NCBI RefSeq assembly: GCF_024172165.1
Contig: NZ_JAMZEB010000002.1
Span: 186,001-250,000, forward strand
Direction: 5' to 3'
Length of the DNA stretch: 64,000 nucleotides
Source: Nonomuraea thailandensis
Lineage (GTDB): Bacteria; Actinomycetota; Actinomycetes; Streptosporangiales; Streptosporangiaceae
Shown here: positions 27,506-35,924 of the stretch, in pieces
How positions within the stretch are numbered: position 1 is the first letter of the stretch
Layout of the letters: the number at the start of each line of letters is the position of its first letter
Program-made: the position numbers and the translations under genes
The notes under the pieces: model-generated
What the model was told of the DNA's origin: nothing
Databases searched by the model: none
Seen by the model: the letters and a program-made list of their open reading frames with translations, nothing else

Positions 27506-29161
27506 GTGTCGCCTGCAAGTTCGACTCGCTCGAAGCCACAAGAGCTGAACGAGCCCGTCATTCAGCGACTGCTCGAGCGTGGGCGCTCGCAGGGTTTCCT
27601 CGAGTCTGAGGATGTCCGTCAGGCCTTCGAGGAGGCGGACATCCCCATGTCGCACGCCGCCGCGTTCTTGCGGAACCTCAGCAAAGAGGGCGTGACCGTG
27701 GTGGTGACCGCCGCGGATTCGGCTGCGCCGAAGAAGTCTCGTGGTCCAGCAAAGCGCCGCACCGCCGCCCCCGTCAAGACCAAGACGGCGGCGGCCGCCA
27801 AAGAGCAGCAGCCCGAGACCGTGACCGCGGTCGTGGGCACCGCTGAAGCCGAGCCGGCCGCCAAGAAGGCGGCCCCTGCCAAGAAGGCCGCCCCGGCGGC
27901 GAAGAAGGCCGCGGCACCCGCCGCCGCCAAGAAGGCCGAGCAGAAGAACGCTGGGCCTGCCGAGACCAAGCCGAAGGCGCCCGAGGCCCCGCGGGGCGAG
28001 ACGGACGACGACGAGGACATCGAGCTCGACGGCGACGTGGAGCTGGAGGACCTCGAGGACATCGACGTCGACGAGGAGATCGTCGCCGAGGACGAGTCCG
28101 ACTCCGAGGGCGACTCCGACGACGACGACTCCGACGACGAGCCCAAGGCCGCCGACGTCGCCGCCGTGCAGAAGACCGAGGAAGAGGTCCTGATCCTCTC
28201 CGACGACGACGATGACGCTCCGGTGGCCCAGGTGGCCGCCGCCGGCGCCACCGCCGACCCGGTGAAGGACTACCTCAAGCAGATCGGCAAGGTCCCCCTG
28301 CTCAACGCCGAGCAGGAGGTCGAGCTGGCCAAGCGCATCGAGGCGGGCCTGTTCGCCGAGGAGCAGCTGGGCGGCGGCGAGACCGACAACCTGCCGGTCG
28401 ACGTCAAGGCCGAGCTGGAGTGGATCGCCGAGGACGGCCGCCGCGCCAAGAACCACCTGCTGGAGGCCAACCTCCGGCTCGTGGTCTCGCTGGCCAAGCG
28501 CTACACCGGCCGCGGCATGCTCTTCCTCGACCTGATCCAGGAAGGCAACCTGGGCCTGATCAGGGCCGTGGAGAAGTTCGACTACACCAAGGGCTACAAG
28601 TTCTCCACCTACGCCACGTGGTGGATCCGGCAGGCGATCACGCGTGCCATGGCCGACCAGGCGCGGACCATCCGCATCCCGGTCCACATGGTCGAAGTGA
28701 TCAACAAGCTGGCCCGCGTCCAGCGGCAGATGCTGCAGGACCTCGGCCGCGAGCCCACGCCGGAAGAGCTGGCCCGCGAGCTGGACATGACGCCCGAGAA
28801 GGTCGTCGAGGTCCAGAAGTACGGCCGCGAGCCCATCTCCCTGCACACCCCGCTGGGTGAGGAGGGCGACAGCGAGTTCGGTGACCTCATCGAGGACTCC
28901 GAGGCCATCGTGCCGGCCGACGCCGTCAGCTTCACGCTGCTGCAGGAGCAGCTGCACTCCGTTCTCGACACGCTGTCGGAACGCGAGGCGGGCGTCGTGT
29001 CGATGCGGTTCGGCCTCACCGACGGTCAGCCGAAGACGCTGGACGAGATCGGCAAGGTTTACGGGGTCACCCGTGAGCGCATCCGCCAGATCGAGTCGAA
29101 GACCATGTCGAAGCTGCGCCACCCGTCGCGGTCCCAGGTCCTGCGGGACTACCTGGACTGA
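27506..29161 (+). CDS. hrdB: Principal RNA polymerase sigma factor (RpoD/HrdB type)
   Basis: A 551-residue housekeeping sigma factor that directs RNA polymerase to -10/-35 promoters of growth genes. Residues 1-70 are a region 1.1-like helical domain. Residues 75-150 are Lys/Ala-rich and 155-240 strongly acidic ([20 protein letters not shown]), a flexible extension typical of actinobacterial HrdB. Region 1.2 ([16 protein letters not shown]) and regions 2-4 follow, including the -10 recognition helix [20 protein letters not shown] and the -35 helix [19 protein letters not shown]. The GTG at 27506 follows GAGAGG. A strong hairpin follows the stop. Its size and its genes downstream (DUF7455, parE) fit HrdB rather than the smaller HrdA/C/D paralogues. 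Confidence 0.96.
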   Translation: MSPASSTRSKPQELNEPVIQRLLERGRSQGFLESEDVRQAFEEADIPMSHAAAFLRNLSKEGVTVVVTAADSAAPKKSRGPAKRRTAAPVKTKTAAAAKEQQPETVTAVVGTAEAEPAAKKAAPAKKAAPAAKKAAAPAAAKKAEQKNAGPAETKPKAPEAPRGETDDDEDIELDGDVELEDLEDIDVDEEIVAEDESDSEGDSDDDDSDDEPKAADVAAVQKTEEEVLILSDDDDDAPVAQVAAAGATADPVKDYLKQIGKVPLLNAEQEVELAKRIEAGLFAEEQLGGGETDNLPVDVKAELEWIAEDGRRAKNHLLEANLRLVVSLAKRYTGRGMLFLDLIQEGNLGLIRAVEKFDYTKGYKFSTYATWWIRQAITRAMADQARTIRIPVHMVEVINKLARVQRQMLQDLGREPTPEELARELDMTPEKVVEVQKYGREPISLHTPLGEEGDSEFGDLIEDSEAIVPADAVSFTLLQEQLHSVLDTLSEREAGVVSMRFGLTDGQPKTLDEIGKVYGVTRERIRQIESKTMSKLRHPSRSQVLRDYLD

Positions 29162-29173
29162 GACCTGCTCGTA

Positions 29174-29211
29174 CCGCGCGCCCCGCTGGGAGTTCCCGGC
29201 GGGGCGCGCGG
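29174..29211 (+). terminator. Hairpin terminator after hrdB
   Basis: A 17 bp stem with one T-G wobble, starting CCGCGCGCCCCGC and ending GCGGGGCGCGCGG, with the loop AGTT, starts 13 bp after the hrdB stop codon. It is one of the strongest hairpins in the window. No U tract follows, as is usual in high-GC actinobacteria. Confidence 0.85.
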
Positions 29212-29277
29212 CGTTATGTGGTGTCTTTGTCTCCCCGACACGCCCGGGCGTCCGCCGGGGGTCTCAGGTTCGGCCGG

Positions 29278-30030
29278 TCAGGCGGGATCGGTGACGTGGA
29301 CGTCCAGGATCCAGGGGCGGGTCGGGCGGGCGGGCTCCGCGAGGGCGACGGTGTAGCCCAGTTCGTCGAGGGTCTTGGCCAGCTCGTCGGGGCTCGCCGG
29401 GGCCGCATCCTGGCGTAGCAGCGCGCGGGCGATCTCGCCCCGGGTGGCCTTGGCCATGTGGCTGACGACCTTGCCGTCGCGGAAGACCCGTACCGCTACC
29501 GAGCGCGAGCCCGGCTGCCACGCCCCCGCGTACGTGGCCGAGCGGAGATCCACCACCAGCCCCGGAACCCGATCCAGCTCCTTGGTGACCTTGGGACGCC
29601 AGAACGCGGCCAGCCCGCCGACCGGCGGCAGCGTGACGCCCATCGAGAGGCGGTAGGGCGGGATCCAGTCTGTGATCTTCACCACACCCCACAGCCCCGA
29701 GAAGATCAGCAACGACTCCTCGGCCCGCCTCCGGGCCTCCTCGTCCAGAGTGTCGAGGCCGAGATTGTCGTACAGCACGCCGGTGTAGAGGGCGGCGGCG
29801 GGCAGGGTCGGAGCGGTTTTCAGTGCCGCGTTCCTGGCCAGCTCGCCCGCCAGCCCCGGCGTCAGCCCCAGCACGTCGAGGGCGTCGCGGCGCCTGGACG
29901 CGCGGATCAGCGCGTTCAGCACCCGCGTGCGGGGCTTGTCCAGGGCCGGGAAGGACAGCTCGCCCACGGGAGGCCCGCTGCCCTCCGAGGCCTTGCCTTC
30001 GGACGGCGGCAACAGAATCAACACAGCCAC
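29278..30030 (-). CDS. yaaA: YaaA-family peroxide-stress protein
   Basis: A 250-residue cytoplasmic protein of the YaaA/DUF328 family. In Escherichia coli, YaaA limits hydrogen-peroxide damage to DNA and proteins by lowering free iron. It starts VLILLPPSEGKASEGSG, the family's signature PPSEGK loop, and keeps LYTGVLYDNLGLDTLDEEAR, IFSGLWGVVKITDWIPPYRL and a C-terminal VSHMAKATRGEIARALL. All match the conserved core, so it is intact. Two GTG codons (30030 and 30024) are possible starts. It is convergent with hrdB, sharing the hairpin region, and divergent from the GNAT gene, with 72 bp between starts. Confidence 0.9.
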   Translation of the reverse strand: MAVLILLPPSEGKASEGSGPPVGELSFPALDKPRTRVLNALIRASRRRDALDVLGLTPGLAGELARNAALKTAPTLPAAALYTGVLYDNLGLDTLDEEARRRAEESLLIFSGLWGVVKITDWIPPYRLSMGVTLPPVGGLAAFWRPKVTKELDRVPGLVVDLRSATYAGAWQPGSRSVAVRVFRDGKVVSHMAKATRGEIARALLRQDAAPASPDELAKTLDELGYTVALAEPARPTRPWILDVHVTDPA

Positions 30031-30102
30031 TTACCTTATTGGCCCAGGCCAGCGCCCTACCCGGCGGACCCCGCCGGCCGGCGGGGCGGTTAGTCTGCGC
30101 GG

Positions 30103-30804
30103 ATGGATTTCGACCGTCTTGTCCACGAGGCCTGGCCCGCGTACGAGCAGCGCGCCCACGACGGATGGGTGTTCCGCCACGCGGGCGGGGTGACGAAGCG
30201 CGCCAACTCCGTGCTCGCCACAAGCCTGCCCACCGACCTCGACGGCGCGATCCGTGCGGCGGAGGCCTTCTACGGCGAGCGGGGGCAGCGCTGCGTCTTC
30301 TCGATGGGCCTCGCGGTGCCGCCCGGGCTCGACAAGGAGCTGGAGCGTCGTGGCTACGGCCTGGTCGATCCCACCCTCGTGATGGCCGGCACGCCCAAGG
30401 GCGAGCCCGTACGCGGGGTGCGGGTCGAGGAGCGGCCGTGGCCGGGATGGCTGGAGACCTGGTGGGCGGTGGACGGCCGGTACGGGAGCGGCCTGGAGGA
30501 GGCCGGGCGCATCTGCACGGGTGTGCCTGCCTGGTATGCGGCGTACGAGGAGGACGGCGTGCCACTCGCCGTGGGGCGCGGCGTCCCGCAGGGCGACACG
30601 CTCGGGATCTACTGCATGGCCACGCTGCCCGAGGCCCGGCGCAGGGGGCTGGCGCGCGCGGTGCTGCGGGGCCTGGTGGCGCGGGCCGGGGACGGCTTCG
30701 GGGCTGCTTACCTGGTCGTGACGGCGGGGAACACGGGGGCTCAGGCGCTGTACCGGAGTGAGGGGTTCGAGGTCGCGGGGCGGTACCACTACCGGGTCCG
30801 CTGA
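30103..30804 (+). CDS. GNAT-family N-acetyltransferase
   Basis: A 233-residue protein. The first 90 residues (AYEQRAHDGWVFRHAGGVTK, then RANSVLATSLP) match the N-terminal half of a two-domain GNAT group common in actinobacteria. The C-terminal half has the acetyl-CoA-binding pattern: GIYCMATLPEARRRGLARAV near residues 167-186 (motif A with RRRGLA), then VTAGNTGAQALYRSEGFEVA (motif B). It transfers an acetyl group from acetyl-CoA to an amine; the acceptor is unknown. It is followed by 550 bp of non-coding, compositionally extreme sequence. Confidence 0.88.
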   Translation: MDFDRLVHEAWPAYEQRAHDGWVFRHAGGVTKRANSVLATSLPTDLDGAIRAAEAFYGERGQRCVFSMGLAVPPGLDKELERRGYGLVDPTLVMAGTPKGEPVRGVRVEERPWPGWLETWWAVDGRYGSGLEEAGRICTGVPAWYAAYEEDGVPLAVGRGVPQGDTLGIYCMATLPEARRRGLARAVLRGLVARAGDGFGAAYLVVTAGNTGAQALYRSEGFEVAGRYHYRVR

Positions 30805-30861
30805 CTCCGAGCAAGGGCACTTCCGCGTCGCGGCCGCGCCCCGCGGATCACGGCGGGTCAC

Positions 30862-31250
30862 GTGGGCAAGCCTGCAGGCCGCATTCCATGCGCCCAGCCA
30901 CGTCGCGCCACGCCCGGGCTGGCCGCGCGGCTAGGGCCCGCCATGAGCCCGGCCACGCCCCGCCGGGGCTGCGTCGCGCGGCTAGACACGCCATGCGCGC
31001 CACGCCATGCGCCCCGCCACGCTCGGCCGCGCCCTCGCGCTGCGCCAGGTCGGCCCTCGCGCCACGCGCAGCGCGCCCCACGCCGGGCCGCGCTGCGGCC
31101 TCGTGCCGTTTTGTGCCACGTCGTGCGCGTGAGGTGCACTGCGGCGCGGCTTGGTGCGCGGCACGCCATGACGCGAGCCCTCGCCGCTGGGCGGCCTGGT
31201 CGTGGCCGGCTGGGCTGGAGGGCGTTGGCGGGGTTGGTGAGCGGGATGTG
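30862..31250. other. Low-complexity GC-rich stretch without a gene
   Basis: Between the GNAT gene and the DUF7455 gene lies about 390 bp built from recurring short motifs such as CCACGCCATGCGC, CGCGCGGCTAG and CGCCACGC. Several frames are open on both strands, but the translations are only Arg, Ala, Pro, His and Gly with no family features and no ribosome-binding sites. I see no gene, only degenerate repeats of the kind that spread by slippage. Confidence 0.6.
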
Positions 31251-31280
31251 AGGTGGGGTGGTCAGGCGGGTGGAAGCAGA

Positions 31281-31312
31281 ACGGCGACCCCGGGCTGGCC
31301 CAGGGTCGCCGT
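31281..31312 (-). terminator. Hairpin terminator after the DUF7455 gene
   Basis: ACGGCGACCC and GGGTCGCCGT form a perfect 10 bp stem with a 12 nt loop. It lies 44 bp past the stop codon of the minus-strand DUF7455 gene and faces the low-complexity stretch, so it probably ends that transcript. Confidence 0.7.
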
Positions 31313-31355
31313 ACTGTCGTGCAATATGTGGTTATCTCATCACGACCAGCGCAGG

Positions 31356-31586
31356 TCAGCGCTCGTCGTTGGGGGCAATTGAAGGGGTTTCGCTGAGTCG
31401 AGCCGACTCGTCCAGGATGTCGGCGCCCTTTTCACGCAACGCTGCAATGTGCTGACGCCCATGGTGGGCGCAGAAAAGCAGCTCCCCACCCACAGGCAGG
31501 GTCGCGCGAATGTAGGCCTGGGCGCCGCAGCGGTCGCAGCGGTCGAGGGCCGTCAGCGGCTTAACGGGGGCGAGAGCTCCAGTCAC
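31356..31586 (-). CDS. DUF7455 small zinc-ribbon-like protein
   Basis: A 76-residue cytoplasmic protein with a CxxC pair (RCDRCGAQAYIRA) and a CxxH pair (LLFCAHHGRQHI) spaced as in a small zinc ribbon. The family (DUF7455) is widespread in actinobacteria and usually lies between hrdB and parE, as here; its function is unknown, possibly nucleic-acid or protein binding. The GTG at 31586 follows AAAGG at good distance. It is transcribed away from parE from a shared 247 bp gap. Confidence 0.85.
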   Translation of the reverse strand: MTGALAPVKPLTALDRCDRCGAQAYIRATLPVGGELLFCAHHGRQHIAALREKGADILDESARLSETPSIAPNDER

Positions 31587-31833
31587 GTATCGCCTTTCGG
31601 GTCACCCCCGCCGAAGCGAGGATCTGGCGTCAGTCACTTGGAACAACATCTAACCGGACCTGGACGTTCCCAACCGCCCCCTCTCTACGCCCAGAGCGGA
31701 ATGTGTCCCAAAGTAATGACGATCAGCCGGTTGGTAACGGCAAACGTGACGCCATGGCAAGCTTGTACGCGGGCGTAGGGGAAGAACGGTAGGCTACGCA
31801 CACGTGTTCGATGCCTAGACCAGGGGAGCTGGA

Positions 31834-33900
31834 GTGACGCTTGTGGAGGCGGGTTACACGGCTCGTCACCTCTCGGTGCTTGAGGGCCTGGAGGCCGTGC
31901 GGAAACGCCCGGGCATGTACATCGGGTCCACCGACAGTCGCGGGCTCATGCACTGCCTCTGGGAGATCGTGGACAACGGCGTCGACGAGGCGCTGGCCGG
32001 GCACTGCGACCGGATCGAGGTAGAGCTCTACGCGGACGGGTCCATCGAGGTCCGCGACAACGGCCGGGGCATCCCGGTCGACGTCCACCCCAAGTCCGGC
32101 CTGCCCGGCGTCGAGCTCGTCTACACGAAGCTCCACGCGGGCGGCAAGTTCGGCGGCGGCTCCTACGGCGCCTCCGGCGGTCTGCACGGTGTGGGCGCCT
32201 CCGTGGTCAACGCCCTGTCCTCGCGCCTCGACGTGGAGGTCGACCTCGACGGGCTCGTGCACGAGATCAGCTTCCGCCGCGGCGTCACCGGCGTCTTCGA
32301 CGGCGAGGGGCCGACGGCCAAGTTCAAGAAGAAGTCCGGTCTGCGCCTGGGGGCCAAGATCCCCAAGAACGTCACCGGCACCCGCGTGCGCTTCTGGGCC
32401 GACAAGCAGATCTTCCTGCCCGACGCCGAGGTCTCGCTCGACGAGATCCACGTGCGCCTGCGGCAGACCGCGTTCCTGGTGCCCGGCCTGACCCTGGCCG
32501 TCTACGACAGCAGGCACGAGGAGCGCATCGAGGAGGAGTTCCGCTTCGAGGGCGGCATCTCCGAGTTCGCCGAGTTCCTGGCCCGCGACGAGGCCGTCTG
32601 CGACGTGCTGCGCCTGCAGGGCGTGGGTCACTTCCACGAGACCGTGCCGGTCCTCGACGACCAGGGCCACATGACGCCCACCGAGGTGCAGCGCGAGCTC
32701 AGCGTGGACGTGGCGATCCGGTGGGGCAAGGGCTACGAGTCCACCGTGCGCTCCTTCGTCAACGTGATCGCCACGCCCAAGGGCGGCACGCACGTGACCG
32801 GGTTCGAGCGCGGCCTCGTCCGTACGATCAACGAGCTGCTGCGCGAGACCCGTCTGCTGAAGAACGGCGACGACCCCGTCACCAAGGACGACATCTCCGA
32901 GGGCCTGACCGGCGTGGTCACGGTCCGGGTGCCGGAGCCGCAGTTCGAGGGGCAGACCAAGGAGGTGCTCGGCACCTCCGCGGCCACCCGCATCGTCTCC
33001 CACGTCGTCTCGCGTGAGCTCAAGGAGCTGTACACCAACCCGCCGCGCGGCTTCAAGCAGCCGCTCAGGGCGGTGCTGGAGAAGATCGTGGCCGCCGCGA
33101 AGGCCCGCATCGCGGCCCGCGAGCACCGCGACAACCAGCGCCGCAAGAGCGCCCTGGAGAGCTCCGCGCTGCCCGCGAAGCTGGTCGACTGCCGCAGCGA
33201 CGACATCGACCGCAGCGAGCTGTTCATCGTCGAGGGTGACTCCGCCCTGGGCACGGCGAAGCTGGCGCGCGACTCGGAGTTCCAGGCGCTGCTGCCGATC
33301 CGGGGCAAGATCCTGAACGTCCAGAAGGCGTCCGTGAGCGACATGCTCAAGAACGCCGAGTGCGCCGCGATCATCCAGGTCGTCGGCGCCGGATCCGGGC
33401 GCTCGTTCGACATCGACGCCGCCCGCTACGGCAAGGTCATCCTCATGGCCGACGCCGACGTCGACGGCGCCCACATCCGCTGCCTGCTGCTCACCCTGTT
33501 CCACCGCTACATGCGGCCGATGGTGGAGGCCGGGCGGGTGTTCGCCGCGGTGCCGCCGCTGCACCGCATCGAGCTGACCAACCCGGGGCGGGGCAAGGAG
33601 AAGTACATCTACTGCTACTCCGACGCCGAGCTGCAGAAGGTGCTGCGCGACCTGGAGCGGCGCGGCAAGCGGTGGAAGGACCCGGTGCAGCGTTACAAGG
33701 GTCTGGGCGAGATGGACGCCGACCAGCTCGCGGAGACCACGATGGACCCGCGCCACCGGATCCTGCGGCGGGTGCGGATCGAGGACGCCGAAGGTGCCGA
33801 GGGGATCTTCAACCTGTTGATGGGGAGTGAGGTCGCGCCGCGGCGGGAGTTCATCGTCAGCAGCGCGGCCGAGGTGGACCGCGACCACATCGACGCCTGA
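31834..33900 (+). CDS. parE: DNA topoisomerase IV subunit B (type IIA ATPase subunit)
   Basis: A 688-residue subunit that binds ATP and drives strand passage during decatenation together with the ParC-like subunit at 39875-42379. The GHKL ATPase motifs are present: WEIVDNGVDEALAG, DNGRGIPVDVHPKSGLPGVE and GLHGVGASVVNALS. The TOPRIM domain has EGDSALGTAKLARD and the metal-binding DADVDGAHIRCL, and the C-terminus ends in KGLGEMDADQLAETTMD. The GTG at 31834 follows AGGGGAG. It could formally be a second GyrB, but its neighbourhood by hrdB and its pairing with a separate ParC favour ParE. Confidence 0.93.
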   Translation: MTLVEAGYTARHLSVLEGLEAVRKRPGMYIGSTDSRGLMHCLWEIVDNGVDEALAGHCDRIEVELYADGSIEVRDNGRGIPVDVHPKSGLPGVELVYTKLHAGGKFGGGSYGASGGLHGVGASVVNALSSRLDVEVDLDGLVHEISFRRGVTGVFDGEGPTAKFKKKSGLRLGAKIPKNVTGTRVRFWADKQIFLPDAEVSLDEIHVRLRQTAFLVPGLTLAVYDSRHEERIEEEFRFEGGISEFAEFLARDEAVCDVLRLQGVGHFHETVPVLDDQGHMTPTEVQRELSVDVAIRWGKGYESTVRSFVNVIATPKGGTHVTGFERGLVRTINELLRETRLLKNGDDPVTKDDISEGLTGVVTVRVPEPQFEGQTKEVLGTSAATRIVSHVVSRELKELYTNPPRGFKQPLRAVLEKIVAAAKARIAAREHRDNQRRKSALESSALPAKLVDCRSDDIDRSELFIVEGDSALGTAKLARDSEFQALLPIRGKILNVQKASVSDMLKNAECAAIIQVVGAGSGRSFDIDAARYGKVILMADADVDGAHIRCLLLTLFHRYMRPMVEAGRVFAAVPPLHRIELTNPGRGKEKYIYCYSDAELQKVLRDLERRGKRWKDPVQRYKGLGEMDADQLAETTMDPRHRILRRVRIEDAEGAEGIFNLLMGSEVAPRREFIVSSAAEVDRDHIDA

Positions 33901-33923
33901 CCGGCCGCCCGGGGCCGACCACC

Positions 33924-33941
33924 CCCGGCCGAAGGGCCGGG
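33924..33941 (+). terminator. Short hairpin after parE
   Basis: CCCGGCC and GGCCGGG form a 7 bp stem with a 4 nt loop, 23 bp after the parE stop codon. It is short but entirely G-C and directly precedes the tandem repeat array, so it is a plausible terminator. Confidence 0.5.
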
Positions 33942-33942
33942 C

Positions 33943-34286
33943 TTGAGGCGACGGCTCACGCCCGGAGAGCTTGAAGCGACCGCCCGCGGTCGGCGAGTTC
34001 GGGGGTGGACGCCCGTGGCCGGCGAGCTCGGGGTGGACGCCTGCGGCCCGCGAGCCTGGGGCGACCGCCTACGGTCGGCGGTTCGGGGGTGGACGCCTGC
34101 TGCCCGCGATCTTGGGGCGACCGCCTACGGCCGGCTGCCTGGGGCAACTGCCGGTGGCCGGTCGGCCGGGGCGATTGCCTGTGGCCGGCGATTCAGGGCG
34201 ACTGCTTGTGGCTGGGGGACTGTGGCCGGCGGCTCAGGGCGACTGTCTGTGGCTGGGCCGGCCGGGGCGGCTGCCTGTGGTCATGG
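33943..34286. repeat. Tandem array of about 12 degenerate 27-30 bp repeats
   Basis: The unit has the consensus GGGGCGACYGCCTRYGGCCG followed by a variable GCGATTC-like end. Clean 27 bp copies start at 34058, 34114, 34141 and 34168; copies at 33943, 33971, 34001, 34030 and 34085 are 28-30 bp, and later ones (34195 onward) lose bases or are partial. Drift increases toward both ends. The array starts 2 bp after the parE hairpin. All frames translate to Arg/Gly/Ala/Pro/Leu text of varying repeat; no start with a ribosome-binding site is visible, so it is non-coding. There are no unique spacers, which rules out CRISPR. Confidence 0.8.
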
Positions 34287-34740
34287 GGCGGGGGATCGCC
34301 TGTGCGACGGTCGGGGCAGGGGCTGCCCAGGCGCGGGCCGCCAGGATTCAAGACGTGACGGCCGCGTTCGCGTGCACGCTCGCGCGCTGGAAATGCGGGC
34401 CTGCGGGACGGGCCCGCGCTGCGTCGGAGCTAGCGCTCGGCGTCCCAGTGGTGTTCTGGGGCCTCTGCGGGGCTGTGGTGCCCCGTAGAGGCTCGTGTGC
34501 GTCTCCTGCCTCTCAGTGCACGTCCCCGCCGTTCTCGTACGGGGTGGGGCCTCTGAGGGGCGTTCCTGGCGGCACAGGGCGAGGTGAGTGCCGAGCCGGG
34601 CGCCCGGCATGGCGGTGTCGGCGCGCCGTGGCGTTGCGGTGTGTTCCGGCCCGGACAGGACGGCGGGACGATGCCTGGACGTCGCCGTCCGGCGCAGGCA
34701 GGGCGAGGTGGTGCCGCCTCGATATCGCGATATGGACCGG
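34287..34740. other. Intergenic stretch with no recognisable gene
   Basis: About 450 bp between two repeat arrays. Several frames are open on both strands, including one plus-strand frame running through from the first array, but none shows a family motif, a plausible ribosome-binding site or normal protein composition. The sequence contains scattered copies of TGGGGCCTC/GAGGC-type motifs. I see nothing functional here. Confidence 0.5.
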
Positions 34741-34882
34741 CCGGAGCCACGCGGGAGTCCGGCCCGAGCCACGCGGGAGTCCGGCCGGAACCATGAAGGA
34801 GTCCGGCTGAATCATGCGCAGGTCCGGCCGGAGCCATGCGCAGGTCCGGTCCGGCCGGAACCGTGCAGGGTGGTCCGGCCGG
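34741..34882. repeat. Tandem array of about six 21-27 bp repeats
   Basis: The unit is close to CGGAGCCACGCGGGAGTCCGGC and drifts to CGGAACCATGAAGGAGTCCGGC and CGGAGCCATGCGCAGGTCCG. The first two copies are nearly identical; later ones change the centre but keep the GTCCGGCCGGA junction. It lies 25 bp from the stop codon of the minus-strand carbonic anhydrase gene. It is unrelated in sequence to the 27 bp array 450 bp away. Confidence 0.75.
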
Positions 34883-34907
34883 GTGGTGCGGGATCGGGTC
34901 AGGGGCG

Positions 34908-35402
34908 TCAGTGGTCGGACGGGGTGAGCCTGCCCGTGTGGACGTCGTAGATCGCGCCGCCCACCGGCATCCCCGACGGCAGGAACGGGAACGTCCTGAT
35001 CCTGGTCAGGTCGTGCTTGAGCGCCTCGTTCTGGTCGGGCACCGTGTGGAACTCCAGGCTGCGCGTGTCGATCCCGCGCTCGCTCGCCATCGCGTGCACG
35101 TCCGCGTCCGTCGCCTTCGCCATCCCGCAGTCCGTGTGCGGCATGACCAGCACCCGCTCCACGCCGAGCAGCACGACGGCCAGCACCAGGGTGCGCAGCA
35201 CGTCGTCCGTCACGCGCGCGCCGGCGTTGCGCAGGATCTTGGCGTCGCCGGGCTTCAGCCCGAGCAGCCCCAGCGGGTCGATGCGTGAGTCCATACAGGT
35301 CACAACGGCGAGGCCGCGCGCTGCCCGGCCCGTGAGGCCGGAGTTGCCGAACGTCTCGGCGAACTTCACGTTGGCGGCATACAGGTCGTCGAACGCACTC
35401 AT
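34908..35402 (-). CDS. Beta-class carbonic anhydrase
   Basis: A 164-residue enzyme interconverting carbon dioxide and bicarbonate. The zinc-site residues are visible: CMDSR (Cys36, Asp38, Arg40) and HTDCGM (His89, Cys92). The Asp-Arg dyad of the first motif is intact. The short length, without the usual extra C-terminal helices, matches the compact beta-CA group found in actinobacteria (Rv1284-like). It has the ATG at 35402. The gene stands alone between repeat arrays on one side and the divergent small gene on the other. Confidence 0.92.
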   Translation of the reverse strand: MSAFDDLYAANVKFAETFGNSGLTGRAARGLAVVTCMDSRIDPLGLLGLKPGDAKILRNAGARVTDDVLRTLVLAVVLLGVERVLVMPHTDCGMAKATDADVHAMASERGIDTRSLEFHTVPDQNEALKHDLTRIRTFPFLPSGMPVGGAIYDVHTGRLTPSDH

Positions 35403-35540
35403 GTCACAAATAATCCCTCATGCCTCAGATCTCGCGATGGCGGGGTGGCGACAGGCTGGACTTGGCAAACCTCCCACGAAAGCCCATCACCTTGAGTGAT
35501 GATGTCGTAGCCGTACGTACGTAATCCAAGAAGGTTTGTC

Positions 35541-35858
35541 GTGAGTAGGTCAGAATCGCTCGCCGTGTACCTGCGTGCCCAGGCCCGGCGTCGCCTCGAT
35601 CGTGTGGAGACCAGGGATGACGGTCGCAACGCCAGGTGTGCCCTGGCCCTCCTCGATGCCGCCGCCTACGCGGGCGGCCTGCCCGACGACGATCCGCTCA
35701 TCCTGATGCTGGACCAGGCGGGGTGTTTCGGGCCGCTGGGGTGTGAGGGGTTCGATCCGGGCGAGGCCGGCACCCGGCTGATCCGGCACTGGGAGGGCGG
35801 CGAGCCGCACGAGCTGCTGCTCGCCCTGCCCGCCGCGATCGCCGCCGCCGGCACCTAG
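35541..35858 (+). CDS. Small protein of unknown function
   Basis: A 105-residue soluble protein (SRSESLAVYLRAQARRRLDR at the start, then helical ARCALALLDAAAYAGGLPDD, and a Gly/Pro-rich middle GCFGPLGCEGFDPGEAG). I do not recognise a family. Composition and third-position GC are like a real gene, and a weak AAGG precedes the GTG at 35541. It is divergent from carbonic anhydrase (138 bp gap, containing a TACGTACGTA stretch at 35513-35522) and convergent with the methyltransferase gene across a 12 bp tandem repeat. Confidence 0.55.
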   Translation: MSRSESLAVYLRAQARRRLDRVETRDDGRNARCALALLDAAAYAGGLPDDDPLILMLDQAGCFGPLGCEGFDPGEAGTRLIRHWEGGEPHELLLALPAAIAAAGT

Positions 35859-35864
35859 GCTCCG

Positions 35865-35924
35865 GCGCGGGTCAGGGCGCGGGTCAGGGCGCGGGTCAGG
35901 GCGCGGGTCAGGGCGCGGGTCAGG
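35865..35924. repeat. Five perfect tandem copies of GCGCGGGTCAGG
   Basis: The 12 bp unit GCGCGGGTCAGG is repeated five times without a mismatch from 35865 to 35924. The last copy contains the stop codon of the minus-strand methyltransferase gene (TGA, complement at 35920-35922), so the repeat unit derives from that gene's 3' end and extends beyond it. If the stop were read through, the repeat would encode an Ala-Leu-Thr-Arg repeat tail. Confidence 0.9.

Noticed and set aside
33943..34286. Possible CRISPR array or repeat protein behind parE
   Set aside because: There are no unique spacers, and the open frames through it lack a start with a ribosome-binding site and change frame because some copies are not multiples of 3.
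33971..34810. A 279-codon open frame on the plus strand after parE
   Set aside because: It is only the translation of the tandem array and flanking GC-rich sequence; no family likeness and no ribosome-binding site.
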